Part shown: positions 10,228 to 22,075 of the stretch, one piece after another
Numbering within the stretch: the first letter of the stretch is position 1
How the letters are laid out: every line of letters begins with the position of its first letter
Assembly (NCBI GenBank): GCA_963970005.1
Contig: CAXAMN010005324.1
Coordinates: forward strand, 1-64,000
Source: Durusdinium trenchii
Taxonomy: Eukaryota > Sar > Dinophyceae > Suessiales > Symbiodiniaceae
Reading direction: 5' to 3'
DNA: 64,000 nt
Translations under genes and position numbers: made by a program
The notes under the pieces: generated by a model
The model's database searches: none
Told to the model about the DNA's origin: nothing
The model's input: only the letters and a program-made list of their open reading frames with translations

Positions 10228-13077
10228 TCATGGAGAGATGCTTGCAGCTGAGGTAGAAGGCCTACCCACGCAGTCAAGGATTAAACAATATGATGATTTT
10301 GACATTGAAAATTGAGATTGAAACTCAAAAAGAAACACACACACAACCCATGCTCCTGAGTAAGTCCAGCTTCACCATCACGACGTCGACACTTCAAGCC
10401 AACAGCGCTCCTGCTCCAATAGGGCGTCACATGGGAGTGGACAAAGTACTGCATTTGCCCCTTCAACATCTCTTTCTCCTGCTCTGGTGATCCATTCTCT
10501 GCCACCTTTGCCTTTGGTGCTGACTTCGCCTTTGGCGCTGACTTCGCCTTTGGCGATGACTTTGCCTTTGGCGCTGACTTTGCCTTTCTGGCATCAGCCT
10601 GCGTCCCTCCAGTCTGTGCAATCGCTTTGCTCGCCTTTGACGATCTTGCCTTGGGCTGAGCTTTGGGCACAGGCTGGTGCTGAGGGTCTTCACTGTTCCC
10701 CTGAGCAACACGCACCTCAACCTGCTCAGCCCCATTCTCCACCTCAGCATCCTTTTGCTTCCTTTGGCGCTTTGGTTTTGGCTGACTTTCCACATCTGGA
10801 GTCTGACCTTGCTTGGCCTTCCTTGGCTGTCTTTTCTTTGGCTCACTTTTCACCTTTTCACCACCTGCCTTTTCCTCCTCCTCATTCACCGGCACCTTCT
10901 TTCGACTCTTGCCCTCAGCTTCATTTGCTGGAGTCTTTTTTTCCCTTTCCTCTGCCTTTCCCACCGCCACGACCCCTGCCTTTGGCAGGCTCATCCTCTT
11001 TTTGGGCCATCTTCTGCTCCACCCGTCGAACAAAGGTATCATCCTCCTCCTCCTCATCATCTCCACCTTTTGAAGTCGGTCCTGGAGGAGCTACCTCCTC
11101 CTCCTCATCATCATCCCCCCCCCCACCTCCTTTTTGGTGGAGACCTCCGCCAATGGAGCCACAGGCTCATCCTCATCCACCATCTCAACCTCGTTGACCT
11201 CCTCGATGCAAGGTTGCTCAGCCTCAGGCGTAGGCGCTGGAGGTGAAAGGCCCAGAACTGAGGCAGGAAGGGCCTCATCAACTGGATCCTGCCAGAAGGC
11301 ATGCAACAGCTCAAACAGAAGAACCCATGAGTGGGGCTCCTGATCCGCAGCGTTGAGATTCTGATGCTCAATCACCATTGGGGCCTCAGCCACAACAAAC
11401 ACATCAACACCACAAACATGTTACCAATCAGGCCACATCCATTTTGCACAAACAGTGTGGCCCTGTTTGATGAATGCATGCGAAGGGGCAGGGGGGGGCA
11501 GGGGCAGGAGGAGCAATAGGTGTTGATGAAGTCGACGTAGATCTCGAGCTCGATGAAGTCAAAGCCCTGCGCTCTGCCAATTGACGCCTCGATCCACTGC
11601 CAAAACCAACTTTTCAAAGGGTGAACTGATAAAACCAAGAAAGTCTGGCAACAAACGCAACAAACAAGGCTTCTTGCAAACAGGGCACTGCAAATGCGCA
11701 ATGCGGGCATCGACTTGTTCCTTCGACATCCCATGAAGGCTGAGGCCATGTCCTGATGTCCTGCTCCCACTTGGGAGGATGCCTGAGGCCGAAGGTGATG
11801 GGGCCACAGGTGATGGAGTATCAGGCACGGTAGGTGTCACTGCTTCCTCACATTCATCAACCAGAGGCTGACTCTCATCAACCACGACTTGGCTGCTGCC
11901 CAGTTCAGTGCCATCCACAGGCTGACTGTCATCAAAGACTTCAGCAGCAAACTCAAATGGCAATGTTTCAACGGTTGATGGATCACTTCTCCGAGGTGGG
12001 ATGTTGTTTGGAAGAGGCGGTGGTGGCATGTCATCAATAATGCCCGGGTCCTCTTCCAAAGGAGTATCACCAAGCGCCTCTAGATCTTCCTCCAACCACT
12101 CCTGGAATGCAAACCAATTATACTGAAAAAAACAAAGCATTCATCATTCGTTGCAACAAAAGCCAACAAACTCATGAAAGAGCCTCATCCATATCGGCGC
12201 CACAGCCATCAGCGACAGGATTCGGCATCACACCCCCATACCAAGCTTCCAAGTAAACATTCATGATCTCAGCCACATCAGTATCCTGGGCTCACACCCA
12301 TTCAAAGGTCTACACTATTACTTCAAACCTGGCAGGGACAAAGTATAACAACATCAGTTCCAATATGCACCCATGCTGTAAAGGGACCCGTGGTTTGCGC
12401 CCCAGCCGCAAAGCACGCAAAACGTGGGTGAGTAGCCGGCGCACACCCCAAGCATCAGCATGCATGCCTATTTTGCCAGGAGCAGGTTCATCATCCGTTG
12501 CCATGAGGGACCAAAATTTCTTCACCTGCAGGTAACTCGGAAGTTTCTTTTCTTAACATACTACCTGGTATAAAGAACAACACATGGACAAGGTGTTTTG
12601 ACAATTACACTGGTATGCATTCATTTGCACCGCAGGAGTCTTCTGGCCTGCACTTTCAACGGAGTGAGAGGCACGGTCCGGGGAGCTCCAGAGTAGTCGA
12701 AATCAAAGATTTGAATCCAAGCTTTGGAGGTATGTAGCAGAACATTGGAGTTGAGCTTGACAGCCGCCCTGGGCTGATCACAGCTCACACCAAATTTTAT
12801 GAGGGCTGACTAGAGCTCAAAGCATTGATCCAGGAAATTCAGAAAGAAAGTATAAGAAAGTTGTTTTTGCGATTGGGCAGTTTATCACAACAACCATTTG
12901 TGACTAAGACCACATCCATGTTTTAGAAAACTATGCCATTCAAGAAAGCTACATCGATGGCACACCAGTAGCCTCAGGTCTAGGCCATTGCACGAGTTGC
13001 CCTCGTGACCTAGCATTCCTTCTGATCTGTGAATCTTCCTCCCAAGCTTCCGCCAGGCCATCGAGATTGAACGCCAT
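10228..13077 (-). CDS. Large multi-exon protein with SAPKAK repeats, expanded dinoflagellate family
   Basis: The ATG at 13075-13077 gives MAFNLDGLAEAWEEDSQIRR. Later exons are: about 12655-12800 (AWIQIFDFDYSGAPRTVPLT), 12330-12525 (KKFWSLMATDDEPAPGKIGM), 12180-12290 (EAWYGGVMPNPVADGCGADM), 11690-12110 (acidic, Pro/Ser-rich, starting EWLEEDLEALG), 11100-11390 (HSWVLLFELLHAFWQDPVDE, then acidic) and 10370-11060. The last of these is Lys-rich, holds four to five SAPKAK units near 10500-10590 and then GQMQYFVHSHVTPYWSRSAV. A final short exon ends at TGA 10228-10230. The QYFxHSxVTPYWSR block is one I recall from many Symbiodiniaceae proteins. Overall the protein is a mostly disordered acidic/basic scaffold; function unknown. 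The many all-frame-open plus-strand ORFs here are low-complexity shadows. Confidence 0.6.
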
Positions 13078-13675
13078 GGTGAGTGGGCAAATGGATCGCC
13101 GATATCAACTGTGAACCCCAAATTGCTAGAAACACTACATAGATTTGTATAGGCACCTGTTCACAGCCCTAGCTCAAAAGACTTTCCAATCAACTATCAA
13201 TAGCTGAACTGCTGAGCCGCATTCCCACTCCAAAGTAGACTGGGTTCCCAAACCATGTTGAGACGCGCTGTCTCAGAAGACCTGCGTGGGACAAGTCCAG
13301 TAGTGAGATGGAAGCGCTTTCGGAGCAGCGAGAGGATCACAGATGCACATGCAGAACATGTTTTTTTCACACATGAAGCTGGACGCTGGTTGAGTCTTAG
13401 GCAGGTTCACGGTTCACTCTGCAGACGACGATGAGCTGCCCTGAGAGTGCAAAAGTATCAATTGGTCCAACTGTGTGTTTGGATATGATAGGATAGGACC
13501 AAAGAAAAAAAACACTGTCCAATAATGCACACGCACATGCACACACATGATTTTGGGCTAAGTTGCAGAGAATGCTTCTCCTGCAAACAAAACGAACTTT
13601 TATATGCAGGGTCCACCCTCCGTTCTGTTAAATGCATTTCCTTTTGCAGCTTCCACAATATTCATTCAAGAGAAC
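13078..13675. other. Intergenic stretch with little content
   Basis: The frames are short. A (CA)-rich patch, GCACACGCACATGCACACAC, lies near 13526-13545. Part of 13458-13658 on the minus strand is open (WKLQKEMHLTERRVDPAYKS) and could be a read-through of the upstream fragment gene. Nothing firmer is visible. Confidence 0.3.
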
Positions 13676-14290
13676 CCCTTCCTGAATGATGCCGCTTCGC
13701 ACAATTGGCTACCAATCCTCCATTGTCAAAATTCTGAATGATGGCCAGTGCGGCATCCCTTGATGGTTCTTTGGCCTCAGACCGTTCAGACATTTTTTAG
13801 TCCAAAGTCAATAGGCCAACTACCAAAAGCATAAAGGAACGACTCTTGCAAACTTTGGTAAAGAGGAAGGGCTCGCAAAAGGAATACTGAGGAAAGACAT
13901 GGAAAGACCTTTTGCAAAAGGAAGGCTACTGCGCAAAAGTTGGCAAGCTACCTTGGCTCCATACAGGATGTTCATGACATCCGTCCAGAATGAATCAGGA
14001 AGCCCAGTAAGGCCTCCATTGCCAAGTGCATGCCTCCCTGACTTGACTCAGTAGCTTTTGAAGTTTCATGAACAAACCTCGCCTCGAGCGTGGAACGCTT
14101 TCTGCAACTCATCATCTTTCTCCACAAAAGCATTCATGGTTTCAATCTGGGTGTTTCCCTCAGAAAGGTTGAGCCAATGGCTTCAGATACTCCACGTGAA
14201 GTCAAGAAGACTCCAAAAGAATTCTAAAGGCACAACCAAAGCAGTCATGACCGCTCACTGTCTTGCAAAGAGCTAGGTGGGAGCGCACCT
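13676..14290 (-). CDS. Three-exon gene fragment, unrecognised
   Basis: The minus strand gives three coherent pieces in order. The first, at about 14060-14180, reads EGNTQIETMNAFVEKDDELQ and KAFHARGE. The second, at about 13935-14035, reads RHALGNGGLTGFPDSFWTDV and MNILYGAKVA. The third, at about 13690-13795, reads MSERSEAKEPSRDAALAIIQ and NFDNGGLVAN. Codon choice looks coding. No start or stop is established, so this may be a degenerate or partial copy of a family member. It is the last gene of the compact 0-14 kb block. Confidence 0.4.
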
Positions 14291-14872
14291 TGATGCATCC
14301 AGGCTCCCATACCCTCTAGTCTAAATGGAAGCCCTTGCTTGATCCAAATCACCTCCATACTAACTTCACTCCTGTCCTTGAGTCTCTAATTCCCTGAAAG
14401 ACAAAAAAAAGGTACTCTTTTTAAAAAAGAGTACTTTTGATTAAGAAACTATTTCTTTTGAATAGCCCTAAAAATAAAGGTGCATTGGAGACTCAAGGTA
14501 TATATATACTATATATATATCTTATAAATATTGTGTACTCGCCTAATAAAATCAAATATATAGTACTATTTTTGTTCAACACCGTGTTTAATACGGAACT
14601 CGGTCGAGAAACGAAGCGGTTTTGATTGCTCGGTCAAAACCTGTTTCGGATCATCATCCCGGACCGGCCAATGCTCGGATCTCGTTGCGTGGCTCCCCTG
14701 TCCTGCCCATTTGGGGTGATCTAACGTCACCGGAGACATCCGATTAGGAACTGAGACTCACCACTGTGCCGACGGCCGATGCTATAATGCGGATCCATGG
14801 GACCTGGAAGAGGACGGCCGCCTCAGTCCTAGACCCCCGTTGAAACACGGACCCCGTTTGGTAGGTAAAGAT
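14291..14872. other. AT-rich non-coding stretch
   Basis: This stretch contains TATATATACTATATATATATC (14500-14520) and an inverted AAAGGTACTCTTTTTAAAAAAGAGTACTTTT hairpin near 14408-14438. No coding signal is visible. Confidence 0.5.
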
Positions 14873-14996
14873 TGGGTCTATCCTTTCTGACCATTTCTGA
14901 CCTGGGCCCAGTGGATGACGATGGTTAGTAGAGGCCTTGTCCAAAAAGTGTGATATATAATTGTTTACTGACTGTTACAGGTAATAGGACAAACCC
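14873..14996. mobile_element. MITE-like element, family M1, copy 1
   Basis: The element starts TGGGTCTATCC and ends GGACAAACCC, an imperfect terminal inverted repeat. Its interior carries CCCAGTGGATGACGATGGTT and a later GTTTACTGACTGTTACAGGT. The same order of blocks occurs at 30453, 39067 and 41836. There is no open frame. It looks like a non-autonomous DNA element. Confidence 0.65.
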
Positions 14997-15285
14997 TATA
15001 TGCCAGTCCCATGGAGCGTCTGGGATAGATGGTAAATCAATGATCGATCATATCGGTGCAGATTGTGCGCTGTGTACTCATCCCAGAAAAGAGTCAGACA
15101 GTCCAAAGCGCAGTTCTGTGGTGGGTGGTTCTATAGTTCTGGCAGCGCATCGTGAATTTCAGCTGCGGGCCAAATCCATCCAAATCGGACACACCAATAA
15201 CACCATGCCAAACACTCCATCTATGGCTTAGTTGCCTTACACTGCGGTGCTTCAAAAGAGGCCCATGCAGGCCTCCTATCCCTAT
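14997..15285. other. Spacer with two M2-like end fragments
   Basis: CCAGTCCCATGGAGCGTCTGGG (15004-15025) and CCAAACACTCCATCTATGGC (15208-15227) match the two ends of family M2 but in swapped order, about 180 bp apart. They may be remnants of two broken copies. Confidence 0.4.
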
Positions 15286-15560
15286 AGGCCTCCTAACCGA
15301 CCTCCTCCGGACCGGACCACCGAAACGCTCCGCGGGTCCGGTTTCGGTCCGGTCCAGCTCTGCTCCGCCCGGAGCCCTCTGGGCGTTCCGGCTGAGCGCC
15401 GCAGCACTGGACGGACCTCAAGGTTCCTGGGGCCTCTGTCGACGCGACGTGGCGACGGGGTCGTCGACCCGACGTGGCGACGTGGAAGGCGAAGGACGAA
15501 ACACCGAGAGTCGCGGTAGAAACACGGACATGCGTCGTAGGTGAGAAACACCTGGTACAA
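15286..15560. other. GC-rich island, strand unresolved
   Basis: About 230 bp of high-GC sequence is open in several frames on both strands, with repeated CGACGTGGCGACG units (about 15448-15485). It may be an exon, but no frame is clearly best and no homologue is recognised. Confidence 0.25.
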
Positions 15561-15639
15561 CGCGTAAGTTTTGGAATGTTTGTTTCTTCTGTTGGGCCTG
15601 TGCATGGCCACTTGAAATGCCAAGTTAGGTTTAACTAGT

Positions 15640-15965
15640 TTGTTGATGTTTGTTGTGCCTTTCGAGGCTCGGGCAATCCCCACTTCAGAACCTGTGGATT
15701 TGGGCGCTTTGATGCAAAAGGCAGAGAAACGGTCACCCACTAGACCTCCTGTCCCACATCCTGAGGTTCAGTGCCTGGAGTGGGTGGTTGCCAGGGGGGT
15801 CCAACTTCCTTCAGAGGAGGTGGGCCAAGAGCTCGCTGCACCGTTTTTCCGGCCGACCACGCGAAAGAATGGCCCGGTCAACCTGAGAACCCATACCGGT
15901 ACCACGCGTGGACCCTGGTCAACGAATGGGTCATCATGAGGGCTTCACCCCGTCAAAACATCTAA
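15640..15965 (+). CDS. Candidate plus-strand exon
   Basis: The plus frame gives EARAIPTSEPVDLGALMQKA and VQCLEWVVARGVQLPSEEVG, with reasonable codons. A second frame takes over at about 15850 (YHAWTLVNEWVIMRASP), so either a splice or a frameshift separates them. The orientation is opposite to nearly everything else in the window, so confidence is low. Confidence 0.25.
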
Positions 15966-16215
15966 AGTGACCCGGCAAGGGCCATCATTCCCAACTCGGA
16001 CATCACCAAGCGCTTGCGATGCATGTCCTTTGATTGCCAAATTTCATAAAATATTTCATAATTTTTTAAATCTCAAAACACAAGCACCCTCCTGAAACCC
16101 CATTTGGAGCTCGAACCTCAGCATCTTCCACTCAAAAGCCCTGGAACCTGGTCATGCACGAGAAAGGAAGGGGGGAGGCCGCACCTGGTCCTTGTTCTCA
16201 CGCATGAAGCGCCTC

Positions 16216-16455
16216 TTGATGCTCACCTCCAGGCAGGCAAGTTCTCCGGTGAAAAAAAAACACGAACCACTTGGAACCTTGACGCAGCTGCTTGAGCAGC
16301 AGCTGCAGCTCCATCAACACCAGGGCTCGAAGCACCGCCCCTGCCTTGAAGCCAAAGATTCCCACGGCCACCAAGAGGATCACGAAGGCAAAGAAACTGA
16401 TTTCGCACACGAAAACGCAGGACATATACCCGGCGGTGAAGCACTCACTCCATGC
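16216..16455 (-). CDS. Exon encoding a membrane segment
   Basis: The minus frame reads FVCEISFFAFVILLVAVGIF, then a GFKAGAVLRALVLMELQLLL helix and KQLRQGSKWFVF. Third positions are almost all G or C, so coding is likely. A GTGAGC donor follows CTGCCTGGAG at about 16221, with a run of eight or more T (A on plus, about 16252-16260) just before it that shifts the visible frame. The product would have at least one transmembrane helix followed by an amphipathic helix. The gene is unrecognised. Confidence 0.45.
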
Positions 16456-16504
16456 ACGAAGGCGTTTTGCGAAAGAAAACACACTAAACACACTACCAGG
16501 ATGC

Positions 16505-19500
16505 CAATTGGTCGTAAGGGGTGTCCATTAACCACCCCCTTTTATGGTGTCTGAAACCGTGTTTTTCAGAGCTTCTATCTTGTTCAATGTGATGATCTTT
16601 GGATCTCTCACCCAAATGCGCAGTGTTTTGACCATGTAACACATCAAAAGCATGTCCAGTTAATCCAAGAAGAAGCTGGAAGTCAAAGACTAAGACATGA
16701 AATCCATTGAAATCCCATCTTTAGCTTTCACCTTTCGCATTACATCCTCTCCGTCTCTTACTTCCAAGCTCCAAGAGGCATCAAGGAGATGCACATCATC
16801 ATGATCCAAAAGTTGTGCGTGCCCGGCGCGGTATGCCTCGGTTCAACGATGTTCCAAGCTTTCATTCCTGGACCATCCTGGACCGGGGTGTGTCTGGAAG
16901 CCTGTAGGTAGTCTGGGGTAGCCCATTGGACACCCTGACAGGATGGTCCTGGTTGGTTGCTTTCTGATATTCCTGAGGCCAGAGGAAAAATTGATCGCTT
17001 GTGAACCTCCAGGACACATTGCAGGACACATTGGCTCCAGCCACGCGGGAAGTCGCCCAGTTCGGATTGAAAGGTTTCCTGCAACTGGCGATGCTTCCTT
17101 TGGGGAAAGATCTTCAAACCTGCATGTTCTGGTGCGGAAAATCCAAGACCCTCATCCGTTCAACCACACCGCCATTCAGAACCGGTCCCCCCCAGCCCAT
17201 GGCTTTTTTCCCAGCAGCATGATGGCATCGCGCAACACCACAGATTCCAGGTCAGTGGAAACCACATCCTTGGAGGATGGACAGGGAGAAGGTTGCTACC
17301 ATATACCTATTGGTCGTACAATTGAGGGTATTCCCTCTACAGTGTATACCCTCTATAGATGAACCAACCAATAGTAACGAATGCCAACTATGGAAGGAAT
17401 GTTGCCAAGAACATCCAAGAACACTCACCCACAGGATGGCAATCGTGGCACCCCTGGAAGAGCTCACACGCTCTGAAAGAGGATGGAAACATGCTCTGAA
17501 CGGCAGAATGTTCCTTTCTGATCTTTCTGGGCTTTTGAAACAAACCCGAGTCCATGGCAGATTTTACTGCAACCAACCAGATGCGAAGAAAAAGACACGA
17601 CACGACACGAAGGACAGGCCAATGGTTTCAAACTGGAACAACGCAAACAAGATTAAACGTGTTGGGGACGAAGTGGCAGCCCCCTCCAAGAATGCTGGTA
17701 GTTTCTCGTCTTTGACAGCATGTTGGAGCAAATTTGGTATGTAAGTATGGTTCAAACCCTCGAGTACGACCACGGGTCACCCTCTTACAGGTATGAAACG
17801 AACAAAATTCCTTAGGTCACCTGCTGATTTTCTGGGGTTCTTTGACATGGGGATATCAGGCGGTCAGCCTTTGTCCCCCAAACCACCCAGGTAGGTAGAC
17901 ACCAATTGTCAGAACCTGTGGGGTGCTTAACCTCGACTCAGAAACACTGCCATGGGTATTTGGGACCATTTGGAACCTCAAGTCAACTGGAATTGGCTCA
18001 CATACCATCTCTGGCCCTGCACCTCTCGAACCCAGCTCTTGCTCGAAAAGCATCCAGCACGAAGCTATCACTCGCCTGGCCGTGCCATGAACTCACAGCC
18101 CGAACCTCTGTTCAAACCGTTCCCGCTGTTCCGCACGGTTTGCTGGATCCCTTGATGGATCCATCAAGCGTTGGGAGAAAAACAAAGCCCAGAGGTCTGG
18201 AAAAGTTCACCAAACACATGTCCACCTACCAGGAGTCACGTTCGACGGGGTGCGATCCATGGAGGATAGGGGTGCCCCAGAACACATCTTAATTGAGTAA
18301 GGGGTGTCCTTAATCTCCAACATGGTGTTACAAATTACAAATGATCCACCTAACTTGTCTGTAGGTCAGAGGTTCCTTGTGAGATGGTGTTTGGGGAATT
18401 GCTGCCCCCCCAAAAAGCGTGCTCTACATACATGGCAGCGGAGCAGGTCTGCGGCTGCGTCTGCGGAGGTCTGCGGGCCTCTCCTCCCTGGGGATCCTCA
18501 GCAAAGACCTCCACACTCAAGGGGCCTAACGGAGCGGGAGGGTTGGAAAGCTGGAGAGGCAGCAGCCGTCGCTTGGAGAGGTATAGCTTGGAAGGTCCTT
18601 TCTTGCTTCTTCTTTGGCAACCCCTTTGGGCCAAGGTGACTTTTCAAAAGGCCAGGTCCAGGTGGTGGGGGGTCGGGGTAGAGTTTGTGATAGCTGGGTG
18701 AGTATGGTAGGTCGAAAAGGGCTGGCTATATAGATGAAGAGGTGGAGAAGGAGTGGATTGACTACATGTATATAGGTATAAGCGAACAGTTCGATGCTCA
18801 TGTGGGTCTGGGCGAAAGCCTGCAACATAACATCTAGTTTACCCGTTTCCGTCTTCTTCTGTGCTAAATGGACCATACAATAGCAAAATACAGCAAACTC
18901 CTCTATAAAGAAGTACTTCAAGACCAAAGGGAACATCCATGAAAACACCCAAACACTCCACACCAAAACCCTCTGTTTGGACCCCTCAAAGCGACCTCTT
19001 AAATCATCTCTTAAGGTTCCACTTCCTATTCCAAGTTTCCGGTGGGCGCTGCAGGATGGGCCTGTGTCTGTGGCCTGCGGCATGCCGCTGAAGGTCCCTG
19101 TGGCACGGTCAAAGTGCCTTGGATTCAAAGGCGGCCGAAGGCGACTTTTGCATCGATGTCCGAGCTTTGCTTCGTCACAATGTTTTGATGTGTTCCGTAT
19201 TTGTTCTTCCCAAGAACTGGTGCAATAACATGCAAACACACATAATTACCAGGCTTTCTACTTCAATGGCTTACTTTCCAGCACTACTTGACGCATCGAA
19301 AGCCACCAAACTTCACCTATACCAAGCCTTTAAAGAGTTGCTCAAACCAGAAGAACTCCCTGTTTCATACCTGGACCCTCATTCAGGCTCAAATTTCTGC
19401 CTGCTCCAGAAAATCTGCCTGAACCGGGGTTTGTCCTAGGTATAGACCCGTCCAACCAACTCAACCTAACTCACCCACCCGCTCCCCTCCGTTCGCAACG

Positions 19501-20430
19501 CTTCGCTCACCTCTCCACCCGCAACCCGTCGCTCACCGAGCAGCAGCCAGCTGGGCAGTGGCCGGCCATCGCTCCGCGCGGCGCGATAGGAGCTGGGCCC
19601 CGACCCGTCGGCGTGGCCAAACGTGCCCACAGGGATCTGCGACGAGGGATCCGCGGCGACGACGACGCGCCGCGGCGACGAACACGCGGGGGGGTTCAAG
19701 CGGAAGCGCCGGAAGTGTGTTAGGCCCTGCCCAGGGGTGGTTTGTGCCGATTGGGGGCCATGGAAAGGTTTTGGAGATGGTGGGATAGATGGTGGTCATG
19801 AGGTTCAAAGTTCAAAGGTCTGTTCTGCTTCGAAGTTCATCTTCCCGGGTGTATACCTTCGAGGCCCGAGAGAAAAGGAGCTTGTTGGCGAGATTCTTCA
19901 GCTCTCCTAAGACGATTTTGTCTGGATATTGTATCCCAGACCATCCGTACAGTGACATTTAAAATCATGTACTCCATGTGCAAACAAATGAATTGAATCA
20001 TTCCATACATGGCTCTGGATAATTATAAGGTTATCATCCTTGATCGCTTCACTTTATGATATACGTATAGTGAAGAGGTACTGGATCCACTCTGGCGCAC
20101 TGCAGTGCTCGGCTGGGATGTGACGAATTACAACGAATTACAACGAACTCAGATCCATTCCCAAATGCTCCATGAGACTGGCAGGCCTATTCTCCCGCCC
20201 CATGGGAGGGTAGTTTGAGGGGTTTCTCTGGGGCAACCAGTCCTCCTCCAGTCCCATGGAGTGTCTGGGATTGAGATCCGTCTCGCGGCACGATCCGTTG
20301 TTTGTCCGGCCGAGCGGTCCGGAAAGCTCGAGTATAGGACACCAAGAAAGACAATGATGAACGGTGGAAATAGGAGCACACAATCTCCTCCCCAAAACGA
20401 CACATTCAACATCATTCAACAATCTATGTT
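16505..20430. other. Long low-content region with scattered islands
   Basis: No gene could be built here. Visible items are: GGGGTGTCCATTAACC (about 16517) and GGGGTGTCCTTAATC (about 18300), a recurring end-like motif; a GC-rich CTGCGGCTGCGTCTGCGGAG stretch (18451-18470); an island at 19050-19165 open on both strands; and a stronger GC-rich island at 19490-19700 open in five frames. The long minus ORF at 18526-19239 crosses low-complexity and membrane-like runs, and I do not accept it as a gene. Confidence 0.35.
20158..20273. mobile_element. Degenerate M2-like element
   Basis: The element runs from CCCAAATGCTCCATGAGACT through CCGCCCCATGGGAGGGTAGT to CCCATGGAGTGTCTGGGATT. Its length and ends resemble family M2, but the interior is diverged. 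Confidence 0.4.
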
Positions 20431-20519
20431 CATGTTTCAACCCTATGGAGTGTTAAACACTCCGTAGGACTGGAAGATCTATGCACATTGAACCCCCAAA
20501 CCACCTGCCAGCCGAGCGT

Positions 20520-20745
20520 TTGTCGATTTCGAGTCAAAACGATCATCATAACAATACCCGGTTCGAACGCCGTTCGGCGAGCAAACGACTCCGACACCCC
20601 CTCCTTGAAGATGAAGTTCTGCCCCACAGACGCCTCAAAGCTTCACCCGGCAAAGCTTGCTTCTCGCCCGAAATCACTCGACGGTGCAAAGTGAGATCGG
20701 AGAAAGCGCGGAGCCGCACCAGCCGCGGAGTCGGAGCACATGTTT
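20520..20745 (-). CDS. Candidate exon(s), unrecognised
   Basis: Two overlapping minus frames look coding. One is RLVRLRAFSDLTLHRRVISG, extending to LPGEALRRLW (about 20630-20740). The other, after a GAG|GCGTC acceptor, is ASVGQNFIFKEGVSESFARR, extending to TAFEPG with a GGTATT donor (about 20550-20627). Plus-strand frames are also open, so the choice rests on third-base G/C only. Confidence 0.3.
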
Positions 20746-20949
20746 TCACCATGTCCTTTTTGGGGTCCCGGAGTCGGCTTCAAGACGTAAAGTCATATAA
20801 TAGCCAGTCATGAAGAAACTATTTATTATTGTGTGGCCCAAATTCAACACCTATTAGTGTCAACAGGATCACACATCTCAAGAAGGTTGCTACACTGGTG
20901 CATGTTCCTGTCATGCCATTCAGGTCTGATCCATCACTCTACACCTCAT

Positions 20950-21165
20950 GATACCTCAAATAGTTTTACCTTCTCTGTCTCGTGCCATTCAAGCCGATTC
21001 CTCGACGGAAGAACCTTGTCCCCAACGCGTCGGACGCGGCCTTCGTCTCCAATTTGAAGTGCCGCAAGGGCAGCATGGCGCCCGAAGCTGCAGCGTCCCT
21101 GGTGGACGCGGCTCCTGCAGGGTTCGCGACGGAATGAGGCAAACATCTCCAGTGATCCGCTGTTC
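20950..21165 (-). CDS. Exon of an unrecognised protein
   Basis: The minus frame reads AGLENSGSLEMFASFRREPC, then SFGRHAALAALQIGDEGRVR and VGDKVLPSRNRLEWHETEK. Third positions are strongly C/G and the sequence is protein-like throughout. The upstream part (SYSSEKVFGVGLEGAV) coincides with a partial M4-type element and is probably not exon. Neighbouring exons were not identified. Confidence 0.45.
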
Positions 21166-21172
21166 TCTAGAC

Positions 21173-21246
21173 CTGCAAGTAGCTCCTCAGAAGGTATGAC
21201 TGCACCCTCCAAACCCACCCCAAACACCTTCTCAGAAGAGTAGGAC
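21173..21246. mobile_element. Partial M4-like element
   Basis: The block contains GCAAGTAGCTCCTCAGAAGG, CCCTCCAAACCCACCCCAAA and ACCTTCTCAGAAGAG, the same internal blocks as the M4 copies at 56814 and 57762. The outer ends are lost. Confidence 0.45.
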
Positions 21247-21978
21247 AGACCCATTGATGATAGAAATGATTAGAGATGTCATGCTCTGAACCAGGAGTGT
21301 CGGACTGCATGGCATGGCCTTGTTTGAAACATGGAAGGAGATACCCCCATTCTTTAATGGACAAAGCACCTGCAGGTGGCTACTATGCTTTCGTCAAGAA
21401 TATCCGCCCTTCATCTGCTCCAACTGGGTATCGGCTCACAGTTCCCCCCTCAATGACTCAATGTCGATCTATCGATCTCAATCATTCCTCACACCCGGTT
21501 ACAAACAAACATAGCGCTCCTGTAATGTTCAGGAGAAAGCTCTCGCTGATGCTTTTGCCCTTACTGTCGTGCGCCGTGACCCTGAGCAAAAGCAAAGCAT
21601 GGGGCCAACATCGTTGCATCGACTCTCAGTTTCATGCGACACCCAGGACCCTCAAGTAGCAGTGGATGATGACGGTCTGGCTCTTTTCCTGCTGCAGCAC
21701 AGACCTCACCCGCTTAACCTACCCGAGCCGCCAAAACCGCAAAAACACCGTCTTTTGATGCCCATCAATGAGGGCAGGCAGTGCCAGAATCTGCTGCAAT
21801 ACCTTACAACAAAAAATACAAAACATTACAAAACACATCAAACCTATAGTTCTTGTGGTTGAAGCGCCACAAGACAAGGTCCCAGTAGGAATGACCCATA
21901 AAGTACATGAGCATGGAAGTTCACCTATGACGATCTAGCTTGGAAAACAACACATAATGGATCATAATTTATAATACG

Positions 21979-22075
21979 CAAACACTCCATGTATGCCATA
22001 TATGCCTATATTGACCCCCCCAAACCACCCCAACTGATCGGCATATATGGCAGTCCCATGGGTCGTCTCTGGGAT
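21979..22075. mobile_element. MITE-like element, family M2
   Basis: The element begins near CAAACACTCCATGTATGCCA, has a GACCCCCCCAAACCACCCCA core, then GATCGGCATATATGGCAGTC and a CCCATGGGTCGTCTCTGGGA end. It is nearly identical in layout to copies at 40878, 43398 and 44060. Outer arms are inverted relative to each other. Confidence 0.7.

Noticed and set aside
10487..11246. Large plus-strand ORFs rich in Leu/Pro/His
   Set aside because: They are antisense shadows of the Lys/Ala/Glu-rich minus exon.
18526..19239. 237-residue minus ORF
   Set aside because: It passes through AT-rich and hydrophobic runs without codon bias and crosses a better coding island in another frame.
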